From: Rudaea cellulosilytica DSM 22992
GTDB lineage: Bacteria > Pseudomonadota > Gammaproteobacteria > Xanthomonadales > Rhodanobacteraceae
Direction of reading: 5' to 3'
NCBI RefSeq assembly: GCF_000378125.1
Contig: NZ_KB899245.1
Span: 62,001-126,000, forward strand
Length of the DNA: 64,000 bases
The translations under genes and the position numbers were made by a program. The notes beneath the pieces are model-generated. The model was not told the origin of the DNA and did no database searches. It saw only the letters and a list, made by a program, of their open reading frames with translations. Positions 20,901 through 29,452 of this stretch are shown here, piece after piece. How positions within the stretch are numbered: position 1 is the first letter of the stretch; every line of letters starts with the position of its first letter.

Positions 20901-22039
20901 GACAGCGTGTCGAGGTTCTCGTAACCGGTTTCCTGCAGGCCGAACTGGTTGAGGTAGTTGATCGCGCCGCTGTTCGTCACGCCGGATGCGCTGGCCGAGG
21001 TTGGATCGGGATTGGCGACGAATACGCCAGTGTCTTTGTCCCATTCCTTGTTCGGATTGTCCTGGCGCGCGCCGAAGCCGTTGTAGCTGGTCGGGCCGTT
21101 GTCGCGCAGCAGTGCGCGGACCAGGCCGTTCGGATGGTTGCCGCCGTTGTTGAACACGTAACCGGACGCGCCGACGCGAATGCGGTTCGCGTTCTGCTGG
21201 ATCAAGCCTTCAGGCTTGTTGTACTTGCCGGCACCCGGATAGTCGCTGGTCGCGTGCGCGCTGTTGCAGTTGCTTTCGAGCATGCCGGGTACGCACACCT
21301 GCACGCGCGCGTAGTAGACGGTGCTGGTCTTGCCGCTGTTGCCGCCACCGTCGGTGAAGTTCGCGTTGTTCGAGACCTCGATGAACACGCCCTTATCCTT
21401 GCCACTGCCCAGCTCGGTCGGCGGATTGGATGCGTTGACCGAGCGGATGTACACGTCGCTGGCCGCGGCGAGGGTGGAGTCGCCGACCACGGTGGACGGC
21501 GCGACGTTCGCGCTCGCGCTCAAGTGCTTGGTCGGGAAATTGCTGTTCGAGCCTTGCGAGGTGCGCCGCGAACGTTGCAGCACGGTCACGCCGTTAGCTT
21601 CGTCGATGACGCGATAGCCGCCGGTCAGCGCCTGGCGGAATTCATCGAGCGCGGTCATCGACGCCCAGTTGAGCATATTGCCGCTCCAGTGCGCCGCCTT
21701 CGTGGTCTTGGCGCAGGCGCTGGTACCGAGCAGGGCAACGGGCACGAAGTAGTTCTTCGTCGAGTCGTAGTCGTAGCACTTCTGCGGATCGAAGTAGCCC
21801 AGGTATGTGCTGCTGCTCTTGTAGCCGGCCGTGTCGGTGTACGCGGCGACGTTGCCGGTCGGAAATTCGACCGACAGCGCGAGCATCAGGTTCGCGGGCA
21901 CGTTGCTCGCGCTGTACAGCGGAAGGTCGGACAGTGGCGTTGCGGCGTGCGCGGCAATGCAGGTCAGCGCGCCGAGCAGGCCGGGCAACAGGCGCCGGAG
22001 ACGGGGACTGAGGAGGGGACGGGCAGGGCTGGTCGTCAT
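17957..22039 (-). CDS. pilY1: PilY1-type pilus tip/biogenesis protein
   Basis: Type IV pilus tip-associated protein of about 1360 residues. A signal peptide ends near AAHA. The N-terminal half is variable; I see no von Willebrand MIDAS motif (DxSxS), unlike PilY1 of Pseudomonas. The C-terminal half is the conserved PilC/PilY1 beta-propeller (YVGSNDGMLHAFAA, TLLVGGLGKGGKGIYALD, EFTDSDMGYTFGRP, YAGDLLGNLWRFDL). The ATG at 22039 is used; a TTG at 22048 overlapping the pilX stop is the alternative. It is last in the minor-pilin operon, so translation is probably coupled to pilX. The family promotes pilus extension and adhesion. Confidence 0.92.
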   Translation of the reverse strand: MTTSPARPLLSPRLRRLLPGLLGALTCIAAHAATPLSDLPLYSASNVPANLMLALSVEFPTGNVAAYTDTAGYKSSSTYLGYFDPQKCYDYDSTKNYFVPVALLGTSACAKTTKAAHWSGNMLNWASMTALDEFRQALTGGYRVIDEANGVTVLQRSRRTSQGSNSNFPTKHLSASANVAPSTVVGDSTLAAASDVYIRSVNASNPPTELGSGKDKGVFIEVSNNANFTDGGGNSGKTSTVYYARVQVCVPGMLESNCNSAHATSDYPGAGKYNKPEGLIQQNANRIRVGASGYVFNNGGNHPNGLVRALLRDNGPTSYNGFGARQDNPNKEWDKDTGVFVANPDPTSASASGVTNSGAINYLNQFGLQETGYENLDTLSELYWATLAYYKKVPLAASYNKGVGNLTAADLDGFPAITSPSNDPVQYTCQGNAIVTIGDSHTHCDSAIPSKGPNSSGNGACSNKDPLAPLAANGSDPGLDAQAWVNALGDLPLVEAKGSPSGTASKSMAGYLGIATGTLGTIFEPDSTYGNAPTYGMAGMAYYAHTQNQRADLTDSDPNKKNTKITIDTYTVDVMEPGPYDGSSGNEVYNPGNLKTGQVSTSPGPNMYWLAAKYGGFDVDDQQCTTSPATCASVGTTKAPTPQSFLGWHTNSSTISGKDLRPDNYSQGNRPDLIQSGLAQIFNRVSSKTPLAASGPNVTASRVLSNATAAFNASGATGFPLYQTKYTPGEWSGDVKGFIGTGVSGGSITEVNPPPDWHAQTQLDNLVQAKENATSSKLAWDTGRRIITYNAKGVPFRYNQLSATQQAALNSDSALLNFLRGDRSQEGTKYHGRKHVLGDIVNSEAVLVQAALSPIYTDAANPGYASFTATVKDRSPVVYVGSNDGMLHAFAADFSTPSAANTVTGGGSELFAYVPSFVYGDATSGPVSGLAALGNLNGVTTNTYAHHFYVDQTPQVADVDFGWTGGTTPGTPEWHTLLVGGLGKGGKGIYALDVTQVPAALDTTSSSTQEASIAQKVLWEFTDSDMGYTFGRPLIVKTRKYGWVVLVTSGYNNSSGHGHLWVLNAKTGAKLATFTTDDAGTAASPSGLARATAFTRTLSDNTIEQVYAGDLLGNLWRFDLSGTGTYPNPTLLAQLQDDKNNAQPITTAPRIEVDVDSAGLGLRRWVFVGTGKFLDIGDLTDTKQQTMYALRDGTDLAPSSATSAIKRGDLIKVDDLTVGLTQTVADTDSGWYYDLKGTAGANGATERVVVDPDAAAGIFQVAWATLTPTADPCSFQGTVYDADYTSGKSALLTSSGVTIGSLSTKSAVTKVQMVALPGSNNTSEVALLYGETGLSVGTAKVKQAAGGAGVSRVNWREVLD

Positions 22040-22044
22040 GGCGT

Positions 22045-22638
22045 TCAATGCAGGATCGTCTGGACGAAACTCACCGTGTTCTTCGGGCCGTCCACGCGCA
22101 CCGTGAGGCGGAAGGCGGCGGTGACGCCGTGCAGCGCGAACGCGGTGTCGCTCATCTGGTTAGCGCTCGATCCGGCCGTAATCGACACGTCGGGCGCGAT
22201 GCAGAGACTGGCGTCGGCCTTGCCCGCGGTGGGACAGAGCCGCTCGACGACATAGAAGACGTTGTTCGTGGCACCGACGACGCTGCCCACGCCCGTATAC
22301 GGCGAGCCGGTGGCCAACTGGTGAGGGATGCCAGCGTGGCTGCTCGGGGTCTGAACCGAGGCGTAGTAGCCGGACTCCGGCTGGTCGCTTTCCCCGTCGC
22401 CGAGCGAGCCGAGCAGCGTCTTGGCCGCTTCATAGGCCTTCTCGGCCTCCTGCACGCCGCTCTGGCGGAACGTCATGCTGCCGGCGACTACGTTGGCCGT
22501 GTCGACCGAGCGCATCAGCGCGATCGCCGCGAGCAGCGTGGCGACCAGCACGATGACGGCGATGAGCATCGAGATCATGCCGCGCTGCTGGCGCGGACCA
22601 CGACCGGATGGGGTTGTCCGGAATATTCTTCTTTGCAC
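22045..22638 (-). CDS. pilX: Minor pilin PilX
   Basis: Minor pilin of 197 residues starting with GTG at 22638, with GAGG six bases upstream and 8 bases after the pilW stop. The N-terminal prepilin segment is RG/MISMLIAVIVLVATLL, a hydrophobic helix after a glycine cleavage site. As usual for PilX/GspK-like pilins, there is no glutamate at +5. PilX helps prime the tip complex with PilV, PilW and PilY1. Its 3' end meets the pilY1 start region. Confidence 0.85.
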   Translation of the reverse strand: MQRRIFRTTPSGRGPRQQRGMISMLIAVIVLVATLLAAIALMRSVDTANVVAGSMTFRQSGVQEAEKAYEAAKTLLGSLGDGESDQPESGYYASVQTPSSHAGIPHQLATGSPYTGVGSVVGATNNVFYVVERLCPTAGKADASLCIAPDVSITAGSSANQMSDTAFALHGVTAAFRLTVRVDGPKNTVSFVQTILH

Positions 22639-22646
22639 GGCGTGCC

Positions 22647-23792
22647 TCAGCTGAACTTCTGGATAAATGCGTTGCGCAACGGGATCACGGTGTCGTACAC
22701 CTTGTACCGAAAGCGCGAATCAGTGGTGACGGTAACCTGCAGTGCATTGGCGAGATCGCCGAACAGCGTGAGGCTGGTCGCGCCGGTGTATCCCGCGGCG
22801 ACGCCCGGCGCGTCCGCGCGTTCGGGCAGTTCGCTCTGCGCGACAATTGCGATACGGATCGCCTTGATCTGCGCCATCGCGTTCGACGCGGCCGTGCTGT
22901 TGGCAGTCAGCTTGTCGAGTGACCAAGAGCCGGTGGGCGCGACCCATTCGTCGATCTCGCCGTCGCCGGCCTTGCCGCCATTGGCGCCGTCGTCGACGCC
23001 GTACAGCGCCTTGATCGTGACGATGCCGTCGGCGAGCGGTACGGTCGCGCTTCCGCTTCGTTGCAGCAGGTCGTAGCTGACCAGTTCGTTCGTGCCGGTG
23101 TCGACGCCGAACAGCGTGAACGCCGGTGCAGGCCCGAGATCGAACAGGTAGCCTTGGCCGCTGAACGCGCCCTTGAATCCGGCGCTGGGGCTGTCATTCG
23201 CGCTGAGTGAAATGCGTTTCGCGGACGTTGGATCTGCGCTCGCGAGCGCGAGCGAGCAGTTGCCGCTCTTGTCGCTGCCGAGCAGATAGTCGTCCTTGTA
23301 GATGCCCATGGCGTTGTCGACATCGACGCTGTCGCTCGCGCTGCTCACGGTCACCGCGCTCTTGAACGTGCGCACCGCCGGATTGCCACCGATCATCGCG
23401 AGCTGGTCGCCTCCGCTGGAGGTGGCACCATTCGCGATCAGCACTGGGACTGCATACATCGTCCCCGTCCAAGCACCGAACGGCGCGGGTGCTTTCGCCG
23501 TACCCAATGGCAACCGCTGCGTGGCGTTCGAATAGGCCGTGATCGCGCAACCCCACAGCCCGTAGTTCTTGCCCTGCACGAGCCCGGAGCCCGCGGTGCG
23601 CAGCTGGCGTTCGAGTTCATACATCGAGTAGGCGCCGTTCTGCTGTGCGTCGTCGCCGCTGGTCGTCGTGCGCTTCTGCGCCTCGAACGCGGCGAAGGTC
23701 TTCATCATGGCCAGCGTGCCGATCAGGCTGATCAACATGCCGACCATCAGTTCGATCAGCGAGAAACCGGTGGCGCGCGTCCTCGTATGCAT
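22647..23792 (-). CDS. pilW: Minor pilin PilW
   Basis: Minor pilin of 381 residues with a canonical prepilin site, [16 protein letters not shown] (Glu at +5). A long beta-rich C-terminal domain follows, longer than the other pilins here, as is normal for PilW. GGAG lies five bases before the ATG. It is processed by prepilin peptidase PilD (not in this window) and incorporated at the pilus tip. It lies between pilV and pilX with short spacers. Confidence 0.9.
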   Translation of the reverse strand: MHTRTRATGFSLIELMVGMLISLIGTLAMMKTFAAFEAQKRTTTSGDDAQQNGAYSMYELERQLRTAGSGLVQGKNYGLWGCAITAYSNATQRLPLGTAKAPAPFGAWTGTMYAVPVLIANGATSSGGDQLAMIGGNPAVRTFKSAVTVSSASDSVDVDNAMGIYKDDYLLGSDKSGNCSLALASADPTSAKRISLSANDSPSAGFKGAFSGQGYLFDLGPAPAFTLFGVDTGTNELVSYDLLQRSGSATVPLADGIVTIKALYGVDDGANGGKAGDGEIDEWVAPTGSWSLDKLTANSTAASNAMAQIKAIRIAIVAQSELPERADAPGVAAGYTGATSLTLFGDLANALQVTVTTDSRFRYKVYDTVIPLRNAFIQKFS

Positions 23793-23807
23793 ATTCGCTC
23801 CGTTGCC

Positions 23808-24221
23808 TCAGCGGGTGATCTGCGTGCGCGAAACGTATGTGTGGGTCGGCTGGTCCGCGGAATCCAGCGTCTGCCAGGTGACGGTCACGACGACGAAATT
23901 GCTCGCATCGACATCGATCGTGCCCTTGCCGTTCGGCAGCGCGGCGACCGCGCTGTTCCAGTCTTTATAGTTCTGCGGGCCGGCGCCGTTGGAACCCTTG
24001 AAGTTAGCCGCGAGCTGGGCCGGATTGCTGCCCCACATGCGCGCGATGATCTGGTCGGCGAGCAGCGCGGCGTCGGTGCGGTACTTCGCCTGGCCGGCCG
24101 CGGACACGGCCTGGCCCTGCAGCTTCACCATCCCGAGGATGCCGATCGAAAAGATCACGATCGCGATCAGCGCATCGAGCAGGATCGTTCCGGACTGGCG
24201 GTGAGTGTGGGGCTTCTGCAT
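23808..24221 (-). CDS. pilV: Minor pilin PilV with Asp at +5
   Basis: Minor pilin of 137 residues in the PilV position. The prepilin segment reads SG/TILLDALIAIVIFSIGILGMVKLQ, so the residue at +5 of the mature protein is aspartate rather than the near-invariant glutamate. The helix GILGMVKLQ is typical of PilV. A short globular domain follows. The ATG at 24221 lies 9 bases after the fimT/fimU stop. Whether Asp5 still supports assembly is open; the acidic charge is conserved. Confidence 0.85.
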   Translation of the reverse strand: MQKPHTHRQSGTILLDALIAIVIFSIGILGMVKLQGQAVSAAGQAKYRTDAALLADQIIARMWGSNPAQLAANFKGSNGAGPQNYKDWNSAVAALPNGKGTIDVDASNFVVVTVTWQTLDSADQPTHTYVSRTQITR

Positions 24222-24230
24222 ATGCCTGCC

Positions 24231-24812
24231 TCAGGTGCAGCCTTGCGGACTGGTATCTTTCTTGAGCACCGGATCGCACATGCGGATGCGGCCGCCGATC
24301 GCTATCGTCGTGACCAGGCGGCGCGTGCCCGACTGCGCCGAGGACGCATCGACGCGCACGAACGACGTCACGCTGTAGCCGACCGGCCGGCCGAGCGCGT
24401 TGAACGTGATTCCGCCGGCGCCGCTGGTCAGCGCGGTGTCGAACTTGTCGTTCGCATACTGGGTGTCGGTTTGCGTGCCGATCACGACGCCGCCGGCGCC
24501 GCCGGCAGCAGTGAACGATTGCAGTGGCGGCTGTGGGACTCCGGCATCGGCGCAGCTCGTCTTGCCCGAGGGCAGCAAGCAGACAGTCCAGTCGGCGCCG
24601 CTCGCGCCGAGCTCGAAGCGCACGTTCGTGTTGCGTTGCACCGCCTCGTTACGCGCGAACTGCAAGCCGTTATCGATCGATTCCGCGGCATTGCGGATGC
24701 GCGTATTGGTAAGCCACTGCGAATAGCTCGGCAGCGCCATGAGGATCAGCAGGACGACGATCGTGATCGTGATCATCAGCTCGATCAGCGAGAAACCGCG
24801 ATTGCGCGTCAT
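24231..24812 (-). CDS. fimT: FimT/FimU-type minor pilin (GspH family)
   Basis: Pseudopilin of 193 residues with prepilin site [26 protein letters not shown] and the GspH/FimT signature around residues 38-60 ([14 protein letters not shown]). GGAGG six bases before the ATG fixes the start. That ATG overlaps the pilE stop by four bases (ATGA), so translation is coupled. Sequence alone does not separate FimT from FimU: FimT of naturally competent bacteria binds DNA, FimU is structural. Several basic residues near the C-terminus (GRIRM, KK) leave the DNA-binding option open. Confidence 0.85.
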   Translation of the reverse strand: MTRNRGFSLIELMITITIVVLLILMALPSYSQWLTNTRIRNAAESIDNGLQFARNEAVQRNTNVRFELGASGADWTVCLLPSGKTSCADAGVPQPPLQSFTAAGGAGGVVIGTQTDTQYANDKFDTALTSGAGGITFNALGRPVGYSVTSFVRVDASSAQSGTRRLVTTIAIGGRIRMCDPVLKKDTSPQGCT

Positions 24813-25282
24813 TGGCAGCCTCCACCCTTGCGGATGACCCAGCAAGGGATCGTCGGCGGCGCCGTGCCCCATTTGGCAGGCAGTGCGGTGGTCGTCGGCT
24901 GGTTTTTGTTGTCGATCTGGTAGGTGAATCCAGCGACCGGCGAGCCGGACTTGCCCGTCATCGTCGCGGTATAGTCCTGGAAAGGCGGTGTCGTGGTAGA
25001 TGTCTTGGTACAGGAGAAATCGAAATACTTGAGCGCGCCGCTGAAGGAGGTCGTGTTGGCGCCGCAGTCGGCGCCTGTGCCATAGGCCCGATTGTCCTGG
25101 TAGTACTGTTCCTGCTTGACGCGGAAATCCGCCAAGCCGTTAGTCGCTTCGGTCAGCTTGCTGCGCGTGATGTAGTCGGAATAGGCTGGCAGCGCCAGGG
25201 CGGCGAGGATGGCGACGATAGCCACCGTGATCATGAGTTCGATCAGCGTGAAGCCGGCCGTTCGCGACTGCAGACTGCGCAT
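24809..25282 (-). CDS. pilE: PilE-type pilin, first gene of operon
   Basis: Pilin of 157 residues with a canonical prepilin site, [30 protein letters not shown]. The body resembles PilE minor pilins ([13 protein letters not shown]) with paired cysteines (DCG, FSC, PCW). The start at 25282 is chosen because the leader is then short and basic. In Xanthomonas I recall pilE at the far end of this cluster, after pilY1; here it comes first. It could be a minor pilin rather than the major subunit PilA. Genes follow in the order fimT, pilV, pilW, pilX, pilY1. Confidence 0.85.
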   Translation of the reverse strand: MRSLQSRTAGFTLIELMITVAIVAILAALALPAYSDYITRSKLTEATNGLADFRVKQEQYYQDNRAYGTGADCGANTTSFSGALKYFDFSCTKTSTTTPPFQDYTATMTGKSGSPVAGFTYQIDNKNQPTTTALPAKWGTAPPTIPCWVIRKGGGCQ

Positions 25283-25558
25283 GCCAAACACCCCTGTGGC
25301 TTGACCCGGCCGCTGCGGTTTCACCACCCTGCTTGGTTTGGCAGGACCGCGGCGCACGCGTCAGCGGAAAATGCTCACCGGCTTACCTGCGTTCAACACA
25401 GTTTCTGTTGTTTTTGCACGCGGATGGCCGACGAGCGGTTGTACTACACCGACTAATGGTAGCAAATTGTAAAAAAAATGTGTTGTGAAATACTCCGCGC
25501 TTTGCCGCGAGGCAGCTCGTGGCAAATCGGAACGGGTCGCCACATTGAGGATATTGAC

Positions 25559-26521
25559 ATGCTAGGCGGTCCGGCCGACCAGCGCCCGCTCGCGATTTTC
25601 CTGATGGGGCCGACTGCCTCGGGCAAGACCGCGCTGGCCCTGCACCTGGCCGATCGGTTTGCGCTCGATTTGATCAGCGTCGATTCGGCCCTGGTCTATC
25701 GCGGCATGGATGTCGGCACGGCCAAGCCGGACGCAGGCACGTTGCGACGCCATCCGCATCGATTGGTGAATATCCGCGATCCGCGGGACGCCTATTCGGC
25801 CGCCGAATTCCGCAGCGATGCCCTGCGCGAGATGGAGAAGATTTCGGCGGCCGGGAAAATCCCGTTGCTGGTCGGTGGCACCGGCCTGTATTTCCGTGCG
25901 CTGCAAAGCGGCCTTTCGGACCTGCCCGAGGCGGACCCCGGTTTACGCGAACGACTGGACAGCGAGGCGCGCGCGCTGGGCTGGCCGGCGCTGCATGCGC
26001 GCCTCGCTGCGCTGGATCCGGCGGCGGCGCGGCGCATCCGCCCCGGCGACGCACAACGCATCCAGCGCGCGCTCGAGGTTATCGAGCTGACCGGTCGACC
26101 CTTGTCGCAGTTGCAGGGCGGGGTACGCGAGCCCTTTGCCTACCGCGTGCTCAAGCTCGTGCTGATGCCGGAGGATCGTGCCGCCCTGCATGCGCGCATC
26201 GCCGAACGGCTCGATGCGATGTTCGCACAAGGGTTTGTCGACGAAGTGCGTGGGCTTCGCGCGCGAGCCGACCTGCATGCCGAACTCGCCTCGATGCGCG
26301 CGGTCGGCTATCGCCAGATCTGGGAGCATCTCGACGGCGAATTCGATATCACCGCGTGCCGCGAGCGCGCGATCCATGCGACACGCCAGCTGGCCAAGCG
26401 CCAGATCACGTGGTTCCGCGCCGATCGCGACGCGCTGGCGGTCGACCCGCTCGATTCCGGCCATATCGCCCGTGCCGAACAGGCGGTGGCGGATTTTCTC
26501 GCCCGCCCGGAGCACGGCTAG
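25559..26521 (+). CDS. miaA: tRNA dimethylallyltransferase
   Basis: Enzyme of 320 residues that adds a dimethylallyl group to A37 of tRNAs reading UNN codons. The P-loop GPTASGKT is near residue 18 and [16 protein letters not shown], the family's catalytic Asp motif, follows. The remaining domain carries basic residues for tRNA binding ([12 protein letters not shown]). GAGGA seven bases before the ATG at 25559 supports this start. It is upstream of hfq and hflX, the widespread gammaproteobacterial order, and divergent from the pilin operon. Confidence 0.95.
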   Translation: MLGGPADQRPLAIFLMGPTASGKTALALHLADRFALDLISVDSALVYRGMDVGTAKPDAGTLRRHPHRLVNIRDPRDAYSAAEFRSDALREMEKISAAGKIPLLVGGTGLYFRALQSGLSDLPEADPGLRERLDSEARALGWPALHARLAALDPAAARRIRPGDAQRIQRALEVIELTGRPLSQLQGGVREPFAYRVLKLVLMPEDRAALHARIAERLDAMFAQGFVDEVRGLRARADLHAELASMRAVGYRQIWEHLDGEFDITACRERAIHATRQLAKRQITWFRADRDALAVDPLDSGHIARAEQAVADFLARPEHG

Positions 26522-26589
26522 GCACGTTCATGCGGACGACGAATCATTGGAATCCGTCAGAAGTCCTAGCCCGGATTGTTAAAAAACGA

Positions 26590-26595
26590 TACAAT
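26590..26595 (+). promoter_or_regulatory. Possible hfq -10 box
   Basis: TACAAT lies about 100 bases upstream of hfq in an AT-rich patch following miaA. No matching -35 hexamer is found at the usual distance, so this is weak. Confidence 0.25.
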
Positions 26596-26693
26596 CCATT
26601 CATCTTGAACCGAGGCGCCGCGACCACCGTTTTCTTGGGTACGCCCCTTTTGTCGGTTCGCACAAGTTGGTAAGAAAGTCAGGAGAAGAAGAA

Positions 26694-26954
26694 ATGTCCA
26701 AAGGTCAGTCGTTGCAGGATCCGTTCCTGAATGCCTTGCGCCGTGAGCGCGTTCCGGTTTCGATCTATCTGGTCAATGGCATCAAGCTGCAGGGGACGGT
26801 CGAGTCGTTCGACCAATTCGTCGTGCTTCTGCGCAATACCGTGAGCCAGATGGTCTACAAGCACGCCATCTCGACGATCGTACCGAGCCGCAATGTGCGC
26901 ATCGGAACCGATCAACCGCATGCCGCGGCGGAAGCGGAAAGCGCGGAAGGATAA
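26694..26954 (+). CDS. hfq: RNA chaperone Hfq
   Basis: Hexameric Sm-like RNA chaperone of 86 residues that pairs small RNAs with mRNAs. Sm1 ([15 protein letters not shown]) and Sm2 ([12 protein letters not shown]) are nearly identical to E. coli. The C-terminal tail is short. AGGAG eight bases before the ATG. The hfq stop is in the same reading frame as hflX, and the AAGGA at the end of hfq probably serves as the ribosome site for hflX. Confidence 0.97.
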   Translation: MSKGQSLQDPFLNALRRERVPVSIYLVNGIKLQGTVESFDQFVVLLRNTVSQMVYKHAISTIVPSRNVRIGTDQPHAAAEAESAEG

Positions 26955-26960
26955 ATCCTC

Positions 26961-28325
26961 CTGTTCGAACGTTCGCGCAAAGGTGAACGCGCGCTGCTGC
27001 TGCAGCCGCGCCGGGCGAGTGATTCCGCCGCTTCCCGCAATACCGAGGAAATCGACGAGTTCGCCGAGCTGGCGCGTTCGGCCGGTGCGACCGTGGTCGG
27101 TTCGCTCGGCGCGCGCATCGACAAGCCCAATCCGAAGTTCTTCGTCGGCAGCGGCAAGGCCGAGGAGCTGAAGGAGCAGCGCGCCGCGCTCGATGCCGAC
27201 CTGATCCTGGTCAACCATGCGCTCTCGCCCGTGCAGGAGCGCAATCTGGAAAAGTATACCGAGTGCCGCGTCGTCGACCGCACCGGTCTCATCCTCGACA
27301 TCTTCGCCCAGCGTGCGCGTTCGCACGAGGGCAAGCTGCAGGTCGAACTCGCCCAGCTCAAGCACATGTCGACGCGCCTCGTGCGCGGCTGGACTCACCT
27401 TGAGCGCCAGCGCGGCGGTGCGATCGGCCTGCGCGGCCCCGGCGAGACCCAGCTCGAACTCGACCGCCGCCTGCTCTCCGGGCGCGTGAAGCAGCTCGAG
27501 CAGCGTCTGGAAAAAGTCGAAACCCAGCGCAACACCGCCAAGCGTGCGCGCCAGCGCAACGCTGTGCCGACGGCGGCGCTGGTCGGTTACACCAACGCCG
27601 GCAAGTCCACGCTGTTCAACAAGATCACCGGCGCGGGTGTCTACGCGGCCGACCAATTGTTCGCCACGCTCGATCCGACCCTGCGCCGCATGGACGGTCT
27701 CGCCTGCGGGCCCGTGTTGCTCGCCGACACGGTCGGCTTCATCCGCGATCTGCCACATGATCTCGTCGCAGCGTTCAAATCGACGCTGGCGGAAACGCGC
27801 GAGGCGGACCTGTTGCTGCATGTCGTTGACGCCGCCGATCCCGAACACGACCGGCGCATCGAGGAAGTGCAGCGCGTGCTCGAGGAAATCGGCGCACAGG
27901 ATGTCCCGCAGATCTTCGTCTATAACAAGATCGACAAGGTCGAAGGCGCTCGTCCGCGTTCGGAGAATATCGACGGCGGCCAGATCGCGCGCGTTTGGGT
28001 CTCCGCGGTCACCGGCGCCGGCATCGATCTGCTGCGCGATGCGCTGACGACAGCTTTGCAGCGCGATCGCGTGCACGCCTGGCTCGCCGTGCCCGATCAC
28101 GCTGGACGCCTGCGCGCGCGCCTGATCGCGGCGGGTTTCGTTAGCGCCGAACGTCCGGCCGAACGCGGCTGGGAAATCCAGATCGACGCGCCGCGCGCGC
28201 TGATCGAACCGCTGTTCGGGCTGCCCGATGGGGAAGGCGAGTGGCTGCGCGAGCAGCTCTCCCGGCCTGGATTACTTGCCGCATCGGGGGCGGCTCCCTA
28301 CAATTCCGCAGCAACCGCGCTTTGA
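26961..28325 (+). CDS. hflX: Ribosome-associated GTPase HflX, CTG start
   Basis: GTPase that splits and rescues stalled ribosomes, about 454 residues. N-terminal HflX domain, then G1 GYTNAGKST, G3 DTVGF and G4 NKID. The conserved N-terminus (homologs begin MFERSRKGE or similar) is encoded directly after the hfq stop, but the codon where Met should be is CTG (26961), with AAGGA about 9 bases upstream. The first in-frame ATG, GTG or TTG is GTG at 27093, which would remove 44 residues of a conserved domain. I therefore infer a CUG start (ATC at 26955 is less likely). hfq coupling is probable. Confidence 0.85.
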   Translation: MFERSRKGERALLLQPRRASDSAASRNTEEIDEFAELARSAGATVVGSLGARIDKPNPKFFVGSGKAEELKEQRAALDADLILVNHALSPVQERNLEKYTECRVVDRTGLILDIFAQRARSHEGKLQVELAQLKHMSTRLVRGWTHLERQRGGAIGLRGPGETQLELDRRLLSGRVKQLEQRLEKVETQRNTAKRARQRNAVPTAALVGYTNAGKSTLFNKITGAGVYAADQLFATLDPTLRRMDGLACGPVLLADTVGFIRDLPHDLVAAFKSTLAETREADLLLHVVDAADPEHDRRIEEVQRVLEEIGAQDVPQIFVYNKIDKVEGARPRSENIDGGQIARVWVSAVTGAGIDLLRDALTTALQRDRVHAWLAVPDHAGRLRARLIAAGFVSAERPAERGWEIQIDAPRALIEPLFGLPDGEGEWLREQLSRPGLLAASGAAPYNSAATAL

Positions 28326-28405
28326 TTTTCGCCGATCCGGTTGCATATCGACGGAACGGACGCGGGCACGGCCTCGTCGTCCAGATCGGCACACTGGAGA
28401 CCATG

Positions 28406-29452
28406 ATGGCCTGGAACGAACCCGGCAACGGCAATCGCGACCCCTGGAAAGGCAAGAAGGATTCGCCTGATGTAGAGGCGTTCCTGCGCAAGCTGCGCGA
28501 TAACCTCGGCGGCATTTTCGGCGGCGGCAAGGGCGGCGCCTCGGCCACCCCGCCGGTCGGCGGTATCCTCCTCGGAATCTTCGCGCTGGCGCTGGTCTGG
28601 GCCGTGTTCGACAGCTGGATCTCGATCGACGCTCAACGCGTCGGCGTCGTGCTGCGCTTCGGCAAGTTCGACCGCATCATGCAGAACGGCCTCAATCTCA
28701 AGTGGCCCGCGCCGATCGAACAGGTGGTCAAGGTCGAGACCACGAGCCGGCAAACCGCCGACGAAGTGCGCATGCTCACCCGCGACGAGAACATCGTCCA
28801 GATCAACTTCACTGTGCAATACCAGGTCGTAGACGCGCAGAAATACCTGTTCGCCGCGACCGCGGTCGACGACACGCTCAAGCAGGCCGCGGAAAGCGCG
28901 GTGCGCCAGGTGATCGGCTCGAGCGACATGGACCAGATCCTGTCGAGCCATGGTGCCGACATCGTCGGTGAGACGAAGAAGGTATTGCAGGGCACGCTCG
29001 ACGCCTACGCAGTCGGCCTCAACGTCAACGAGATCAATTTTCAGAATTTCGCGCCGCCGCACGAGGTGAAGGAAGCGTTCGACGACGTCAACAACGCGAG
29101 CAACAACCAGAAGCAGGCGATCAACGACGCGCAGGCCTATGCGGCGAAGGTCGTGCCGCTTGCGCGCGGCGATGCGTCGGCGATTCTCGCCGAAGCCGAA
29201 GGCTACAAGGCCGCGCAGATCGCGAAGGCCACCGGCGACGCGCAGCGCTTCAGCCTGATCGAATCGCAGTACCGCACGGCACCCGAAGTGACGCGCAAGC
29301 GCCTGTACCTGGACACGATGCAGCAGGTGCTCGGCCACAGCCAGAAGGTGGTCGATTCCGGTAATGGTAAAAATATACTTTATCTGCCGCTCGACAAGAT
29401 GAAGGCCGACGCCGCTGCAGCTGCTGCGGCCACCACGGGAGCTGCGCAATGA
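28406..29452 (+). CDS. hflK: FtsH modulator subunit HflK
   Basis: SPFH/prohibitin-family membrane protein of 348 residues that, with HflC, forms a large periplasmic assembly around the protease FtsH. A Gly-rich cytoplasmic N-terminus (WNEPGNGNRDPWKG, GGIFGGGKGG) is followed by one TM segment near residue 55 and then the SPFH domain with the long helical region. The second of two adjacent ATGs (28403, 28406) is favoured by GGAG spacing. The stop overlaps the hflC start as ATGA. A rare AT-rich codon patch (NGKNILYL, 29361-29385) lies near the 3' end. Confidence 0.95.
   Translation: MAWNEPGNGNRDPWKGKKDSPDVEAFLRKLRDNLGGIFGGGKGGASATPPVGGILLGIFALALVWAVFDSWISIDAQRVGVVLRFGKFDRIMQNGLNLKWPAPIEQVVKVETTSRQTADEVRMLTRDENIVQINFTVQYQVVDAQKYLFAATAVDDTLKQAAESAVRQVIGSSDMDQILSSHGADIVGETKKVLQGTLDAYAVGLNVNEINFQNFAPPHEVKEAFDDVNNASNNQKQAINDAQAYAAKVVPLARGDASAILAEAEGYKAAQIAKATGDAQRFSLIESQYRTAPEVTRKRLYLDTMQQVLGHSQKVVDSGNGKNILYLPLDKMKADAAAAAAATTGAAQ

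Noticed and set aside
25410-25432. GG-N10-GC arrangement upstream of pilE, a possible sigma-54 site
   Set aside because: On the minus strand CGGCCATCCGCGTGCA departs from TGGCAC-N5-TTGCA at several positions; such weak matches are frequent in G+C-rich DNA.
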